A DNA stretch of 64,000 nt, from positions 1-64,000 of the forward strand of contig CAJXQJ010000010.1 of NCBI GenBank assembly GCA_913058245.1. The letters run 5' to 3'. This DNA comes from an uncultured Colwellia sp. Its GTDB lineage: Bacteria > Pseudomonadota > Gammaproteobacteria > Enterobacterales > Alteromonadaceae. The number at the start of each line of letters is the position of its first letter. Positions within the stretch are counted from its first letter, which is position 1. This document shows, one piece after another, positions 40,912-49,442 of the stretch. The notes below the pieces were generated by a model. It was not told the origin of the DNA. It saw only the letters and a list, made by a program, of their open reading frames with translations, and ran no database searches. Position numbers and translations under genes: made by a program.

Positions 40912-40943
40912 AGACTAAAGGACTAAGCGCATGGTGCTAAGTC
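40912..40943. promoter_or_regulatory. Candidate regulator sites between crbS and the porin gene
   Basis: AGACTAAAGGACTAAGC (40912-40928) is an exact inverted copy of the 17-bp element at 36479-36495. It holds two GACTAA half-sites 8 bp apart. A further TAAGTC at 40938-40943 makes a partial inverted repeat with them. It lies 88 nt from the crbS start and 87 nt from the porin start, so it can serve both directions. Confidence 0.65.
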
Positions 40944-41014
40944 TTATTGCCAATTGTCGATTTTTTCGACTTCCCTAGTATTAATCAAACAAAATACACA
41001 GGGGAAATAGCTAG

Positions 41015-42055
41015 ATGTTTAATTCAAATTATAAAAAAGTACTTTTTGCATCTTCGTTAATGGCAGCGACAACTTCGGCGTTTGCAGGTTACGAAATCGA
41101 CTTAACAGATAACGATAAATTAACCTTCGGTGGTTATATTAAAATTGATGCTCGCTACGTAGATGGCGATGTTGCTTATCGTGATTTTTGGATTGGCGAT
41201 GGCGCTCCTCTGGCAGAAGATGCATCACAATTTAAAATATTTGCTAATGAAACCCGCTTTAATACCAAGTATGTACATGGTGACGTAATGGGCTTTATTG
41301 AGATGGATTTTTGGGGCGGTGGCGGTAACGAAATTGTTTCCAACTCAGCGCATCCTCGTATTCGGCATGCCTTTGTTAAATATAAAGATCTAACGGTTGG
41401 GCAAACATGGTCAACTTTTATGAATACCAGTGCCATTCCTGAGTCTGCTGACTTTGCTGGTGCCACAACTGGCTTGGTATTTATTCGTCAAGGTCAAGTG
41501 CGTTACAACATGGGCAATTTCCAAGTTTCACTTGAAAACCCTGAAAGCTGGGGTGGTGATACCGCTAACGATAGTGTTCCTGATGTTGTCGCTCGTTATA
41601 ACTTTAAAGGTGATTGGGGCAGTGTTTCAGTGTCTGGTTTAGCACGTCAATTAAATACTACATTAGGTAATAGCGAGTCGGCATTTGGCGCTTCAATAGC
41701 AGGCCGCATTAAAACCGGCGGTAAAGATGATATTCGCTTTCAAGTACATAAAGGTGAGCTTGGGCGCTACGTTGGTGTAGCTGCAGTGAAGGATCTTTAT
41801 GGTGAAGAAGTGGAAGATCTAACCTCTGTACTTGTTGCTTATCGTCATTTTTGGAATGACACCCTTCGTTCGACTGTTTTGTACGGCAAGGTAGAAGGCG
41901 ATGTTTCTGACCGTGAACGCACGCAATGGGGCGTTAACTTGTTTCAAAACCTAACCAAAGAATTAGCCGTTGGTGTTGAAGTAGGTAATTTCTCAATTGA
42001 TGAGTTAGAGAAAGACTCTAATTATGTACAAGCAACTTTGAGATACATGCTTTAA
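41015..42055 (+). CDS. DcaP-like outer membrane porin
   Basis: A 346-aa outer membrane beta-barrel with a signal peptide (cleaved after ATTSAFA, about residue 24). The mature part begins YEIDLTDNDKLTFGGYIKIDARYVDG and includes ETRFNTKY, GFIEMDFWG and VGQTWSTFMNTS, typical of the trimeric DcaP family, which admits dicarboxylates and other anions. It ends with an aromatic-rich strand (YVQATLRYML). It diverges from crbS, is followed by a terminator, and precedes the Liv-type importer, so it likely admits that system's substrate. Confidence 0.8.
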   Translation: MFNSNYKKVLFASSLMAATTSAFAGYEIDLTDNDKLTFGGYIKIDARYVDGDVAYRDFWIGDGAPLAEDASQFKIFANETRFNTKYVHGDVMGFIEMDFWGGGGNEIVSNSAHPRIRHAFVKYKDLTVGQTWSTFMNTSAIPESADFAGATTGLVFIRQGQVRYNMGNFQVSLENPESWGGDTANDSVPDVVARYNFKGDWGSVSVSGLARQLNTTLGNSESAFGASIAGRIKTGGKDDIRFQVHKGELGRYVGVAAVKDLYGEEVEDLTSVLVAYRHFWNDTLRSTVLYGKVEGDVSDRERTQWGVNLFQNLTKELAVGVEVGNFSIDELEKDSNYVQATLRYML

Positions 42056-42116
42056 ATCCTTGATAGTCATTATTGTTTGAAACTTTCGTAACTTTCCCAA
42101 TCGTTGTTACGTTTTT

Positions 42117-42146
42117 GGGAGGGGGCTTGCCCCCTCTATTTTTTAA
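42117..42146 (+). terminator. Terminator between the porin gene and the livG-like gene
   Basis: GAGGGGGC and GCCCCCTC form a very GC-rich 8-bp stem with a 2-nt loop, followed by TATTTTTTAA. It is flanked by two GTTT-S-AAAC palindromes in opposite orientation (42075-42083 and 42153-42161), so it might be a conditional attenuator. Confidence 0.8.
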
Positions 42147-42223
42147 TTATGAGTTTCAAACTGTCAGCTGCAAAAAGTGAGTTTTCAGAATTTTCATTTT
42201 CACTCGAATTTAGGAGGTTGAGT

Positions 42224-43045
42224 ATGACAAAGTCAATACTCAATATAGAGCAAATATCATTGGCTTTCGGTGGCGTTAAAGCGCTTACCGAAGTTAGTTT
42301 CTCAGTCAAACAAGGCTCAGTTTTTTCCATTATCGGCCCAAATGGCGCCGGTAAAACCTCAATGCTCAACTGCATTTCTGGTCGTTATCGTCCTAATAGC
42401 GGCAAAATTTCTTTTGACGGTAAGGACGTAACAAGTTTACGACCGAATGATCGTGCGGACCTTGGTATGGGCCGTACTTTTCAAAATTTAGCATTATTCG
42501 GCCACATGTCGGTGTTAGATAACATTATGGTTGGGCGCCACCATCTATTAAAAAATAACTGGCTTACCGGACCATTATATTGGGCATCTGGCGCACAAAA
42601 AGAAGAACTTGCCCACCGCCGTAAGGTTGAAGAAGTTATCGACTTTCTTGAAATTTCCCATATTAGAAAATCAGTTGCTGGCACCTTGTCATACGGTTTG
42701 CGTAAGCGTGTTGAATTAGCTCGAGCCATGGCGCTAAACCCAAAACTCATTTTACTTGACGAGCCCATGGCTGGAATGAACTTGGAAGAAAAAGAGGATA
42801 TGGCTAGATACATTCTCGATTTAAATGAAGAGTTTGGCATTACCGTGGTGATGATTGAGCACGACATGGGTGTTGTCATGGATATTTCTCACGAGGTTAT
42901 GGTGCTTGATTTTGGTAAGAAGCTTATTTCAGGTCTACCTGATGAAGTGATGGCCGATCCTTATGTTAAACGTGCTTACTTAGGACTTGAAGAAGAGGCT
43001 GATGAAGCTGAAACATCTCAAGTGAAATTAGAGGAGGTGAGCTAA
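42224..43045 (+). CDS. Branched-chain-amino-acid-type ABC transporter ATPase (LivG-like)
   Basis: About 273 aa from the ATG at 42224, which follows a perfect AGGAGG; an ORF reading from 42104 runs through the terminator and is not used. It has Walker A GPNGAGKTS, GRTFQNLALFGHMSVLDN, a degenerate signature (LSYGLRKRVELARAM), Walker B LILLDEPMAGMNLEE and VVMIEHDMGVVMDISHEV, as in LivG. It overlaps the acyl-CoA synthetase start by 1 nt, so transport and CoA activation are translationally coupled. Confidence 0.9.
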   Translation: MTKSILNIEQISLAFGGVKALTEVSFSVKQGSVFSIIGPNGAGKTSMLNCISGRYRPNSGKISFDGKDVTSLRPNDRADLGMGRTFQNLALFGHMSVLDNIMVGRHHLLKNNWLTGPLYWASGAQKEELAHRRKVEEVIDFLEISHIRKSVAGTLSYGLRKRVELARAMALNPKLILLDEPMAGMNLEEKEDMARYILDLNEEFGITVVMIEHDMGVVMDISHEVMVLDFGKKLISGLPDEVMADPYVKRAYLGLEEEADEAETSQVKLEEVS

Positions 43046-45024
43046 TGACTCAACATATTCAACACGCTAGCCAACCCCTGAACGATTTTGAAATGGGCGA
43101 GTTAAATACCTTTCCAAAAATACTGCAGCACAATGCTCAAAGCTGGCCTGATGCGGTTGCCATGCGTGAAAAGGAGTTTGGTATTTGGAATGAATTCACT
43201 TGGAATGATTACAACAACCGCGTTAAATGGTTGTCGCTTGCCTTATTAGATATGGGCGTAACCAAAGGTGACGCTATCGCCTTGCTTGGTGATAACCGAC
43301 CAGAATGGGTTTGGGGCGAAGTTGCTGCTCATGCTATGCGTTGTTATTCGTTAGGCATTTATCAAGATTCAATGCATGAAGAAGTGGTTTATCTACTTGA
43401 TAGCAGTGGTGCTACTGTGGTGATTGCTGAAAACGAAGAGCAATGCGATAAGTTGCTTGAACTTGGTGATGACATTCCAAAAGTAAAATTTATTGTTTAT
43501 TGCGACCCTAGAGGTATGCGTAAATATAACGATTCGCGCTTGGTTGATGTTAACGTACTTTATAAGCTAGGCCAGGAAATTGACCAGGCTAACCCAAAGC
43601 GCTATCAAAAGTTGCTTGACGCGACAACGCCAGATGATATCTCCATTTACTGTACTACCTCGGGCACTACTTCTAAACCAAAAATTGCGCTACTTAATGG
43701 CGGCAATTTTGTTAAACACTGTAGCTCATACTTACGTGCAGACCCTCGTATGCCCGGTGATAACTATGTTTCTGTATTACCGCTACCTTGGATCATGGAA
43801 CAAGTTTATGCGGTTGGCCAAGCTTTAATTGCTCGTCAAATCGTTAACTTTGTTGAAGAGCAAGAAACCTTGATGTCAGACCTTCGCGAGATCGGACCAA
43901 GCTTTGTGTTACTAGCGCCAAGAGTTTGGGAAGGTATTTTAGCGGATGTTCAAGCGCGGATGATGGACTCAACACCCTTAAAAAGAAAGCTCTTTAATTA
44001 TGCGATGAAACTGGCCGAAGCGAGCCAGGCAGAAGGGAAAAAATCGTGGCTAGCTGAAATATTGCTGATGAAAGCACTACGTGACCGCTTAGGTTTTTCA
44101 TTTCTAAAGTCTGCAGCAACCGGCGGTGCGGCAATGGGGCCAGATACTTTTAGGTTTTTCCAAACCATTGGTGTGCCTTTACGTCAGCTATACGGTCAAA
44201 CTGAAATGTGTGGCGCTTATACCATTCACCAAGAAGATGATGTTGATTATGACAGTGTCGGTGTTGCCTTTGATAATGCCCAAGTGAAAGTGATTAATAC
44301 TGACGACGCTGGTGTTGGTGAAATTATCTCGAAAACTGTTGGTATGTTTACCGGCTATTTAAATAACCAAAAAGCCTACGACGAAGATGTGGTTGATGGT
44401 TGGATGCAAACCGGTGATGCTGGTTACTTTAAACCATCAGGTCATTTAGTGGTTATTGACCGAATAAAAGATCTCGCTTGTACCAGTAATGGCGCACAGT
44501 ATTCACCGCAGTACATTGAAAATAAATTGAAGTTTTCTTCGTTTATTGGTGAAGCGGTTATTTTAGGAAAAGACAAACCTTACCTTTCCGCCATTATTTG
44601 TATCCGATTTAGCATAGTGGCTAAGTGGGCTGAGCAAAATGGCTACGCATTTACCAACTACACCAATTTATCTACCTTGCCAGAAGTTTATCAAAAGCTT
44701 AGTGAAGAAATATCACGCGTGAATGAGTCACTACCTGAAGCCCAGAAAATTCATAAATTCTTATTACTTTATAAAGAACTTGATGCTGATGACGGCGAAT
44801 TAACTCGCACGCGTAAGGTTCGTCGTGGCGTTATTGCCGATAAGTATGGCGATATTATTTCATCAATTTATGACGGCAAAGACCTTGTTGATATTGACAC
44901 CGTTGTAGTTTTCCAAGATGGCACTAAAACCCGTATTCAAACGCAAATTCAGGTGAAATCACTATTGCCTAGTCAACCATCAAATGCTTTTGAGCAAACA
45001 AATATTGAACGGAGAGCATCATGA
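43045..45024 (+). CDS. Long-chain acyl-CoA synthetase-like AMP-binding protein
   Basis: A 659-aa adenylate-forming enzyme embedded between ABC transporter genes. It shows the P-loop CTTSGTTSKPK (about 204-214), YGQTEMCGAY (A5) and GWMQTGDAGYF...VVIDRIKDL (A7/A8). The long form with no signal peptide matches bacterial FadD15-type synthetases. It probably converts the imported carboxylic acid to its CoA thioester as it enters the cell. It overlaps livG by 1 nt and livH by 4 nt. The substrate cannot be read from the sequence. Confidence 0.88.
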   Translation: MTQHIQHASQPLNDFEMGELNTFPKILQHNAQSWPDAVAMREKEFGIWNEFTWNDYNNRVKWLSLALLDMGVTKGDAIALLGDNRPEWVWGEVAAHAMRCYSLGIYQDSMHEEVVYLLDSSGATVVIAENEEQCDKLLELGDDIPKVKFIVYCDPRGMRKYNDSRLVDVNVLYKLGQEIDQANPKRYQKLLDATTPDDISIYCTTSGTTSKPKIALLNGGNFVKHCSSYLRADPRMPGDNYVSVLPLPWIMEQVYAVGQALIARQIVNFVEEQETLMSDLREIGPSFVLLAPRVWEGILADVQARMMDSTPLKRKLFNYAMKLAEASQAEGKKSWLAEILLMKALRDRLGFSFLKSAATGGAAMGPDTFRFFQTIGVPLRQLYGQTEMCGAYTIHQEDDVDYDSVGVAFDNAQVKVINTDDAGVGEIISKTVGMFTGYLNNQKAYDEDVVDGWMQTGDAGYFKPSGHLVVIDRIKDLACTSNGAQYSPQYIENKLKFSSFIGEAVILGKDKPYLSAIICIRFSIVAKWAEQNGYAFTNYTNLSTLPEVYQKLSEEISRVNESLPEAQKIHKFLLLYKELDADDGELTRTRKVRRGVIADKYGDIISSIYDGKDLVDIDTVVVFQDGTKTRIQTQIQVKSLLPSQPSNAFEQTNIERRAS

Positions 45025-45914
45025 ATTTCGAATTATTAATCCAGCTGATTGTTAATGGCTTAATTGTTGGTTTGCTTTATGGCGTGGTCGGAATGTGTTT
45101 TGTTTTGGTTTATAAATCAACACAAATCGTTAACTTTGCTCAAGGTGAATTCTTACTAGTAGGTGCTTGGATTTGTTGGGCTGTGCTGGTGTATTTAGAG
45201 TTACCTTTTGTCGTAGGTTTTCTGCTCACCATGGTGTTTATGGCGGTTTTTGGCATTTTGATACAAATGATTGTGCTTAGGCCTATGATAGGTGAACCGA
45301 TTATTTCTGTGATCATGGTCACTATCGGCTTGTCGATATTCTTCCAAGCATTGATGAAATGGATATTTGGTGTTTCGGCACAAAGTTATCCAAAAGTATT
45401 TGAAACCGAAAGTATTCAAATAATGGGCTTAAATATCGAAGCCGCTTACTTAATGAGTACCGTTATCGCCCTAATTATTATGGTGGCGTTCTACTTATTC
45501 TTTAAACATTCCAAATATGGTTTAGCGATGCGAGCCACGGCGTTCGACCAACAAATTGCACAAAGTTTAGGTATTTCAGTAAAACAAGTATTCGCCATGA
45601 GTTGGGGCATAGCAGCAACTGTTTCGGCAACCGCAGGTGTGGTTATCGCTATGGTCAGTGGTGTATCAAACTCACTTTCAATGATGGGCATCAAAGTATT
45701 TCCAGCGGTTATTTTAGGCGGTTTAGACTCCATTGTTGGCGCCATTGTTGGTGGTTTGATCATCGGTGTTTTAGAGAATGTTGCCGAGTTCTTTGATAGC
45801 CAATATCTGCAAATTGGCAACATGTATGACATCGCACCATTTTATGTATTGCTGATTATTCTTTGGTTTAAGCCTTACGGTTTATTCGGCACTAAAGATA
45901 TCGAACGAATTTAA
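45021..45914 (+). CDS. Liv-type ABC transporter permease (LivH-like)
   Basis: A 297-aa integral membrane protein with about eight helices and LivH features: VNGLIVGLLYGVVGMCFVLVYKSTQIVNFAQGEFLLVGAW at the N terminus, GLAMRATAFDQQIAQSLGISVKQVFAMSWGIAA (the EAA-like coupling loop) and GVSNSLSMMGIKVFPAVILGGLDSIVGAIVGG. Start overlaps the acyl-CoA synthetase stop (ATGA). Confidence 0.92.
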   Translation: MNFELLIQLIVNGLIVGLLYGVVGMCFVLVYKSTQIVNFAQGEFLLVGAWICWAVLVYLELPFVVGFLLTMVFMAVFGILIQMIVLRPMIGEPIISVIMVTIGLSIFFQALMKWIFGVSAQSYPKVFETESIQIMGLNIEAAYLMSTVIALIIMVAFYLFFKHSKYGLAMRATAFDQQIAQSLGISVKQVFAMSWGIAATVSATAGVVIAMVSGVSNSLSMMGIKVFPAVILGGLDSIVGAIVGGLIIGVLENVAEFFDSQYLQIGNMYDIAPFYVLLIILWFKPYGLFGTKDIERI

Positions 45915-45966
45915 AGGTTCGCCATTTAACGAACTTGTAAGGCGCTGCAACAGCTCACGTAGCGCC
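45915..45966 (+). other. Two small hairpins between livH-like and livM-like genes
   Basis: GTTCG/CGAAC (45917-45934) and GGCGCT/AGCGCC (45941-45966) can each fold just after the livH-like stop. Neither has a T run. They may be RNA stability or translation-spacing elements in the polycistronic message. Confidence 0.4.
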
Positions 45967-46004
45967 AATTAACAGCGAACAATATTGAATTTTAGGAGTT
46001 TATT

Positions 46005-47078
46005 ATGTCGAGTTTAACGATGCGACCGTGCGGTGATTTTCGCACTAGCTATAAACAAGATAATACTATTTTTGAAACAAAAACCATTAAGCATTTTGCC
46101 ATTATCGCGATCGCATTATTGTGTGCAGCACCGTACTTGGTTGACGCATATTATTTAACTTTATTTATTCAAATATCTTACTTAGGTATTGCTGCATTAG
46201 GTTTAAATATCCTGGTCGGCTATACCGGGCAAATCTCATTAGGTCATGGTGCATTTTTTGGCTTTGGTGCGTTTGCCTCTGCATGGTTGAATATTTCATT
46301 TGGTATTCCTGTATTTCTTTGTATCCCACTTGCCGGCTTTTTAACCATGGCCGTTGGTATGATGTTTGGCTTGCCAGCGTCCAGAATTAAAGGTTTGTAT
46401 TTAGCCATAGCAACGCTAGCGGCACAGTTTATTTTAGAAGACTTTTTTGCTCGTGCCGAGTGGTTCTCAGGCGGCTCAGCAGGTTCTTCTGCTGACCCTA
46501 TTAGCTTATTTGGTTTTGCATTTGATACCGACGAAAGCTTCTTTTATATCGCGCTATTTGCCTTAGTGTTTATGTACATCTGGGGTTGTAATTTAATGCG
46601 AAGCCGTGAAGGCCGAGCCTTTATTGCTGTTCGTGACCATTACCTTTCCGCTGAAATTATGGGCATTAAGCTCAACAAATACCGCTTGTTGTCGTTTGGT
46701 GTTTCGTCATTTTACGCCGGTATTGGCGGAGCGTTATACGCGCATTACTTAGGTTATGTATCGGCTGAAGGTTTCACGCTGTTCATGTCAATTCAGTTTC
46801 TCGCCATGATCATCATCGGTGGCCTAGGTTCAATTAAAGGCACCTTAATGGGCGTGGTGTTTATGGTGTTTCTACCTGAAGCGCTGGAAGGTGGCGTTGG
46901 CCTAATGAAAATGACCGAGTGGGGCAATATTCCTATGGTGGTTGATGGCTTAGCTTACATCAAAGAAATGGCAATAGGGTTAGTGATTATTTTATTTCTT
47001 ATTTTTGAGCCAGAAGGCATGGCTCACCGTTGGGGCCAAATTAAAAACTATTGGAAGTTCTATCCGTTTTCTTATTAG
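46005..47078 (+). CDS. Liv-type ABC transporter permease (LivM-like)
   Basis: A 357-aa inner membrane protein. A short cytosolic N terminus is followed by about nine or ten helices with LivM features: GLNILVGYTGQISLGHGAFFGFGAFASAW, LPASRIKGLYLAIATLAAQFILED, AFIAVRDHYLSAEIMGIKLNKYRLLSFGVSSFYAGIGGALYAHYLGYV and FLAMIIIGGLGSIKGTLMG. An AGGAG site precedes the ATG. It pairs with the LivH-like permease. Confidence 0.92.
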   Translation: MSSLTMRPCGDFRTSYKQDNTIFETKTIKHFAIIAIALLCAAPYLVDAYYLTLFIQISYLGIAALGLNILVGYTGQISLGHGAFFGFGAFASAWLNISFGIPVFLCIPLAGFLTMAVGMMFGLPASRIKGLYLAIATLAAQFILEDFFARAEWFSGGSAGSSADPISLFGFAFDTDESFFYIALFALVFMYIWGCNLMRSREGRAFIAVRDHYLSAEIMGIKLNKYRLLSFGVSSFYAGIGGALYAHYLGYVSAEGFTLFMSIQFLAMIIIGGLGSIKGTLMGVVFMVFLPEALEGGVGLMKMTEWGNIPMVVDGLAYIKEMAIGLVIILFLIFEPEGMAHRWGQIKNYWKFYPFSY

Positions 47079-47179
47079 AAGGCTCTAAAAGCTAAAAAAT
47101 TAAAATAACAAAATCAATACAAATATTAATACAACAAGTCATTGGCAATATAGCCATTTAAAAGAAGAAGGAAATAGTC

Positions 47180-48427
47180 ATGCAACATAAAGCAAAATTA
47201 AGTTCTCTATTCGTATGCTGTGCTTTGGGGATGAGCAGCCAAGTTTTCGCAGAAGATTCAGTGTTTGTTGGCCACTTAGCTGATATGTCGGGTCCAACTG
47301 CCTTTGTCGGTAAAAATTATGCCGACGGCGTTCGAGATTCACTTGCCTATATTAATGCCAATGGTGGCATTAAAGGCACAAAATTAGAGTATGAAACAAT
47401 TGACTATGCCTACAAAGTACCACAAGCCATAGCCTCATATAAAAAATGGCACTCACGTAAAAAAATGGTGGCGATGCAAGGATGGGGAACTGCTGATACT
47501 GAAGCATTAATTTCGTTTGTCGCGAGAGATAAAACCCCGGTTTTTTCAGCGTCATACTCAGGCCATTTAACCGATCCAACAGGGAAAAACCCGCACACTA
47601 AAAAGCCTGCACCTTATAACTTTTTCTATGGTGCTTCGTACTCTGACTCTTGTCGTGGCTTAGTGCAATGGGCGGCAAAAGACTGGCAAGAAAAAGGCGG
47701 TAAAGGTAAGCCTAAGTTCACCCATATTGGTGCGAATCATCCTTTCCCTAACGCGCCCAAAGCTGCCTGTGCTGAATATGCGACAGAGCTTGGTTTTGAT
47801 GTGCAACCATCAGTGGTTATTTCCATGAAACCCGGTGATTTCAAAGCGCAATGTTTAAGTTTAAAAAGCTCAGGGTCAAATTACGGCTACATCGGTAACT
47901 TAGGTGGCTCGGTACTTTCACTAGTGAAATCTTGTAATACCGTAGGTACCGATATCCAGTTTATGTCAAACATTTGGGGCGGGGATAAGAAAATATTTAG
48001 TGCTGCAGGTGAGGGTATTAAAGATTATGTTTTCCCGACTATGACACCATTTTGGACTGACCAAGTACCTGGCATGAAGCTGGTAAGAGAAATTTCTAAA
48101 CAGTCAGATAAGTCAGGCCAAGAGCAGCGCGTGCATCATTACATTCGTGGTGTTTGTTCAACTTTCTTTATGAAAGAAGCAATGGAATGGGCAAAGGATA
48201 ATGGCGGCATTACCGGTGAAAACATTAAAAAAGGTATGTATGCCCGTGATAACTGGGTACCAGCAGGGCTTGAAGGTGTTTGTTTAGCGGCTAATTGGAG
48301 TAATGATGACCATCGCGGTGTTAACCAAGTGAACATATATAAAGGCAATTATAACGGTGGTGATATTGCGGTAGAAAAAGTATCACAAGTAACGTTAGAG
48401 CGCCGTGATGACTGGTTAGGTTACTAA
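47180..48427 (+). CDS. Periplasmic substrate-binding protein of the Liv-type transporter
   Basis: A 415-aa type I periplasmic binding protein with a signal peptide (cleaved after SSQVFA, about residue 24). The mature start (DSVFVGHLADMSGPTAFVGKNYADGVRDSLAYINANGGIKGTKLEYETIDYAY) is that of the LivJ/AmiC-like family. Later there are four cysteines likely paired in the periplasm. Such proteins bind amino acids, amides, aromatic acids or other carboxylates; the adjacent ligases favour a carboxylic acid. A strong ribosome binding site (AAGGA) and the downstream hairpin suggest high expression. Confidence 0.9.
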   Translation: MQHKAKLSSLFVCCALGMSSQVFAEDSVFVGHLADMSGPTAFVGKNYADGVRDSLAYINANGGIKGTKLEYETIDYAYKVPQAIASYKKWHSRKKMVAMQGWGTADTEALISFVARDKTPVFSASYSGHLTDPTGKNPHTKKPAPYNFFYGASYSDSCRGLVQWAAKDWQEKGGKGKPKFTHIGANHPFPNAPKAACAEYATELGFDVQPSVVISMKPGDFKAQCLSLKSSGSNYGYIGNLGGSVLSLVKSCNTVGTDIQFMSNIWGGDKKIFSAAGEGIKDYVFPTMTPFWTDQVPGMKLVREISKQSDKSGQEQRVHHYIRGVCSTFFMKEAMEWAKDNGGITGENIKKGMYARDNWVPAGLEGVCLAANWSNDDHRGVNQVNIYKGNYNGGDIAVEKVSQVTLERRDDWLGY

Positions 48428-48452
48428 TTTATACCTTGTCATAAAGGCTATT

Positions 48453-48484
48453 TAGCTGAACAAAGTAATGGCTTTGTTCAGCTA
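48453..48484 (+). other. 13-bp perfect hairpin after the substrate-binding-protein gene
   Basis: TAGCTGAACAAAG and CTTTGTTCAGCTA pair completely around a 6-nt loop. There is no T run. The position between a binding-protein gene and its ATPase gene suggests an RNA 3'-stabiliser that raises binding-protein message over the rest of the operon, as known for other ABC importers. Confidence 0.6.
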
Positions 48485-48531
48485 TTAATTAACAAAGTTT
48501 ATCAGTAAAACATTATTTATACGGAGTATGT

Positions 48532-49353
48532 ATGTCACAAGCGGCTGCAAAACTACAACCGGCATCACCAATATTAACGGTGAACAATATTGAAGTTGTT
48601 TACGATGAGGTTATTCAAGTACTTAGAGGAGTGAGCTTAGATGTACCCGATGGTGAAGTTGTTACGTTATTAGGGCCCAACGGCGCGGGTAAGTCGACTA
48701 CGCTAAAAGCAATATCAGGCCTATTGAAAACTGAAAATGGTGAAGTAACCAAAGGTGATATCACCTTTATGGGCGAAAGAATTGATAGTAAAAATGCAGA
48801 GGACGTGGTTCGTAGCGGGCTATTTCAAGTCATGGAAGGACGTCGCATTGTCGAAGATATGACCTCGCTAGAAAACCTTAAATTAGGGGCGTTTACCCGT
48901 AAAGATTCACAAATAAATCAAGATATTGAAATGGTTTATCACTACTTTCCAAGGCTGAAAGAGCGCACTGGATTAGCGGGCTATTTATCGGGAGGTGAAC
49001 AGCAAATGTTAGCAATAGGGCGCGCATTAATGGCACGACCGAAAATGATTTGTCTTGATGAACCCTCGATGGGTTTATCACCACTTTTGGTAAAAGAAGT
49101 TTTTGGTATTATTCAAAAAATTAATGTCGACCAAGGCATTACTATGTTGCTGGTTGAGCAGAATGCTAATTATGCGTTAAGAGCAGCAAATTATGGCTAC
49201 ATTATGGAGTCAGGAAAAATTGTTCTCGATGGTACACAAGAGCAGTTGATGAGTAATGAAGATGTAAAAGAGTTCTACTTAGGTGGCGGTAATGAAGAAC
49301 GCAAAAGCTTTAAGGGGTTGAAGTCTTACAAGCGTCGTAAACGCTGGTTGTAG
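48532..49353 (+). CDS. Liv-type ABC transporter ATPase (LivF-like)
   Basis: A 273-aa ATPase with Walker A GPNGAGKSTT, a Q-loop (FQVMEGRRIVEDMTSLENLKLGAF), the signature YLSGGEQQMLAIGRALM, Walker B MICLDEPSMGLSP and VEQNANYALRAANYGYIMESGKIVLDG, as in LivF. It completes an importer with two ATPases, two permeases and a binding protein. The C terminus is Lys/Arg-rich and a little longer than usual. Confidence 0.92.
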   Translation: MSQAAAKLQPASPILTVNNIEVVYDEVIQVLRGVSLDVPDGEVVTLLGPNGAGKSTTLKAISGLLKTENGEVTKGDITFMGERIDSKNAEDVVRSGLFQVMEGRRIVEDMTSLENLKLGAFTRKDSQINQDIEMVYHYFPRLKERTGLAGYLSGGEQQMLAIGRALMARPKMICLDEPSMGLSPLLVKEVFGIIQKINVDQGITMLLVEQNANYALRAANYGYIMESGKIVLDGTQEQLMSNEDVKEFYLGGGNEERKSFKGLKSYKRRKRWL

Positions 49354-49384
49354 TTGGTTTACCTTCGAACTTTATAAAACACTT

Positions 49385-49420
49385 TTATTGTTATTGTTAT
49401 TGTTATTGTTATTGTTATTG
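49385..49420. repeat. Hexanucleotide repeat (TTATTG)6
   Basis: Six uninterrupted copies of TTATTG occupy the short gap between the livF-like gene and the PaaK-like gene, ending about 22 nt before the ATG at 49443. Copy-number change by slippage would alter promoter or ribosome-binding-site spacing in 6-bp steps. Confidence 0.9.
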
Positions 49421-49442
49421 TTAGTAAATTTATTGAGCCATT

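Noticed and set aside
42104..42223. 40-residue N-terminal extension of the LivG-like protein
   Set aside because: That stretch runs through the terminator downstream of the porin gene; the ATG at 42224 has a perfect AGGAGG.
45915..45966. Possible integron attC-like site between livH-like and livM-like genes
   Set aside because: The two hairpins are short, and the conserved attC ends (GTTRRRY / RYYYAAC) are not arranged correctly; there is no cassette or integrase.
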